5,842 nt of DNA from Gammaproteobacteria bacterium (GTDB taxonomy: Bacteria; Pseudomonadota; Gammaproteobacteria; Pseudomonadales; Azotimanducaceae). Below are positions 5,063 through 5,842 of this stretch, piece by piece. Location: assembly GCA_002719135.1 (NCBI GenBank), contig PBGU01000042.1, positions 1 to 5,842 on the forward strand, written 5' to 3'. A program made the translations under genes and the position numbers. The notes below the pieces were generated by a model that had not been told where the DNA came from, ran no database searches, and was given only the letters and a program-made list of their open reading frames with translations. Numbering within the stretch: position 1 is the first letter of the stretch; the number at the start of each line of letters is the position of its first letter.

Positions 5063-5842
5063 TTACGAAGTCGCGGCACCGTCTGAACTCCCGTCGCTTA
5101 AAAAACCGGCAAAGATCTCTCGAACCTTAGGATCATCCACTGGTGGCCGTGAAAGCGCCATCACTACATAGCTGCCAATTGACGCGAACAACGCTGGAAA
5201 CACTTCGTGAATGAAGTCATCGAAACCCAGAGCTAACCAGACGCAAAGCACGGTTATGCCGACAAGGATAGATGTCACCGCGCTCACGCCATCACCACGA
5301 TCCCAGTGCAATCCAAGAATCACGGTAGGAACAAAACAAACCGCGTACAAACTGCCCGAAAAAATCGTAATTTCGACGATGTCCCCCGGCGGATTCAACG
5401 CAATCAATGCCGCCGTCAAAGCAACGCCCACAATAGCCCACCGCGACCAACGCACGCCCTCTGATCCCGCCACTTTCCGGAACGACCCCACCACATCACG
5501 CGAAAGGACGGACCCCGCGACAAGCAAAACACTGTCCATCGACGACATCGCTGCCGCGGTAATCGCCACAACAAGAAAATCTGCGACGAAGGTTGGAAAC
5601 ACATTCGCGTCGTTCACCAGCATTGGTACAACAAGATCCGTATCACTGATGCCCTCCAACAGCATCCGGGCGTATAAGCCGACCGGAAAGAGCGAGAATT
5701 GAATGAGCAAAATACCGACGACGGCAATCCAGATACCCGCGCGTAATCCGCTCGCATTCTTTAATCCGTAGTAGCGCGATAATTGCCGGGGATCGACTAA
5801 GAGCTTCAGAGATCCGGCCATAGCAATACCAAAAAGTACCGC
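5063..5842 (-). CDS. Sodium:solute symporter (SSS family), C-terminal half; 5' end outside window
   Basis: The frame is open to the right edge and covers 259 residues. The ATG at 5821 is internal, because the seven preceding codons (AVLFGIA) continue the protein without a stop and SSS proteins usually have about 450-550 residues. Six hydrophobic helices are visible, counted from that Met: about 27-50, 78-105, 128-143, 148-170, 177-199 and 204-223. ITAAAMSSMDSVLLVAGSVLSRDV (87-110) is the family's helix 8 segment, whose paired serines (93-94 here) supply sodium ligands in vSGLT. LGLHWDRGDGVSA (169-181) is the usual loop before a late helix. DPRQLSRYYGLK (10-21) precedes the first helix visible here. 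The C-terminal tail (about 225-252) is hydrophilic, rich in Ser, Asp and Gly. The product imports a small solute with sodium across the inner membrane; the solute cannot be told from this part. It ends just before a probable terminator. Confidence 0.9.
   Translation of the reverse strand, partial: AVLFGIAMAGSLKLLVDPRQLSRYYGLKNASGLRAGIWIAVVGILLIQFSLFPVGLYARMLLEGISDTDLVVPMLVNDANVFPTFVADFLVVAITAAAMSSMDSVLLVAGSVLSRDVVGSFRKVAGSEGVRWSRWAIVGVALTAALIALNPPGDIVEITIFSGSLYAVCFVPTVILGLHWDRGDGVSAVTSILVGITVLCVWLALGFDDFIHEVFPALFASIGSYVVMALSRPPVDDPKVREIFAGFLSDGSSDGAATS

Noticed and set aside
5211..5702. Plus-strand open frame of 163 codons, the longest shadow
   Set aside because: It is antisense to the conserved transmembrane region of the sodium:solute symporter; its Thr/Ser/Arg-rich product is what antisense membrane-helix codons give.
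1..5842. An undescribed defence, mobile or biosynthetic system
   Set aside because: All sizeable frames resolve to known housekeeping or transport families with intact motifs. There are no repeat arrays, transposases, recombinases, RNA-gene-like structures or clusters of unknown genes.

Overview
The window is a compact, gene-dense stretch of ordinary bacterial chromosome. It holds two complete transport or degradation genes in divergent orientation, one complete CoA-transferase gene, and a truncated gene at each edge. Gene content points to a proteobacterium, probably a gammaproteobacterium: DUF6491-type lipoprotein, M32 carboxypeptidase, CaiB/BaiF CoA-transferase, SSS symporter and LAT-like APC permease. 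This is an inference from family distribution; there is no rRNA or other marker gene to confirm it. No mobile element, CRISPR array, tRNA or rRNA was seen.

Layout from left to right. Positions 1-436 (minus strand) carry the first 145 codons of a small exported protein with the four-cysteine pattern of DUF6491; its 3' end lies outside the window. Positions 437-622 are intergenic with only weak structure. Positions 623-2104 (minus) encode a zinc carboxypeptidase of peptidase family M32 with every hallmark motif intact. A control region of about 270 bp separates it from a divergent 12-helix APC amino-acid permease (2378-3685, plus), which uses a TTG start codon. The permease meets a class III CoA-transferase (3682-4896, minus) tail to tail: the two stop codons share the bases CTAG. 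Upstream of the CoA-transferase, 166 bp hold a probable Rho-independent terminator of the next gene, a candidate promoter that begins inside that terminator's U-tract, a leader hairpin and a strong Shine-Dalgarno. From 5063 to the right edge (minus) is the C-terminal half of a sodium:solute symporter whose 5' end is outside the window.

How the genes may work together. The divergent carboxypeptidase and amino-acid permease make a plausible peptide-scavenging pair: the cytosolic peptidase trims peptides to free amino acids and the permease moves amino acids across the inner membrane. The symporter and the CoA-transferase are consecutive on the minus strand and could form an uptake-then-activation route for a carboxylic acid. 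However, the terminator between them suggests separate transcripts, and neither substrate can be read from the sequence. I found no convincing undescribed system. The most notable items are small-scale architecture: the CTAG shared stops, the terminator/promoter/hairpin stack at 4903-5059, and a 7-10-7 inverted repeat between the divergent genes.
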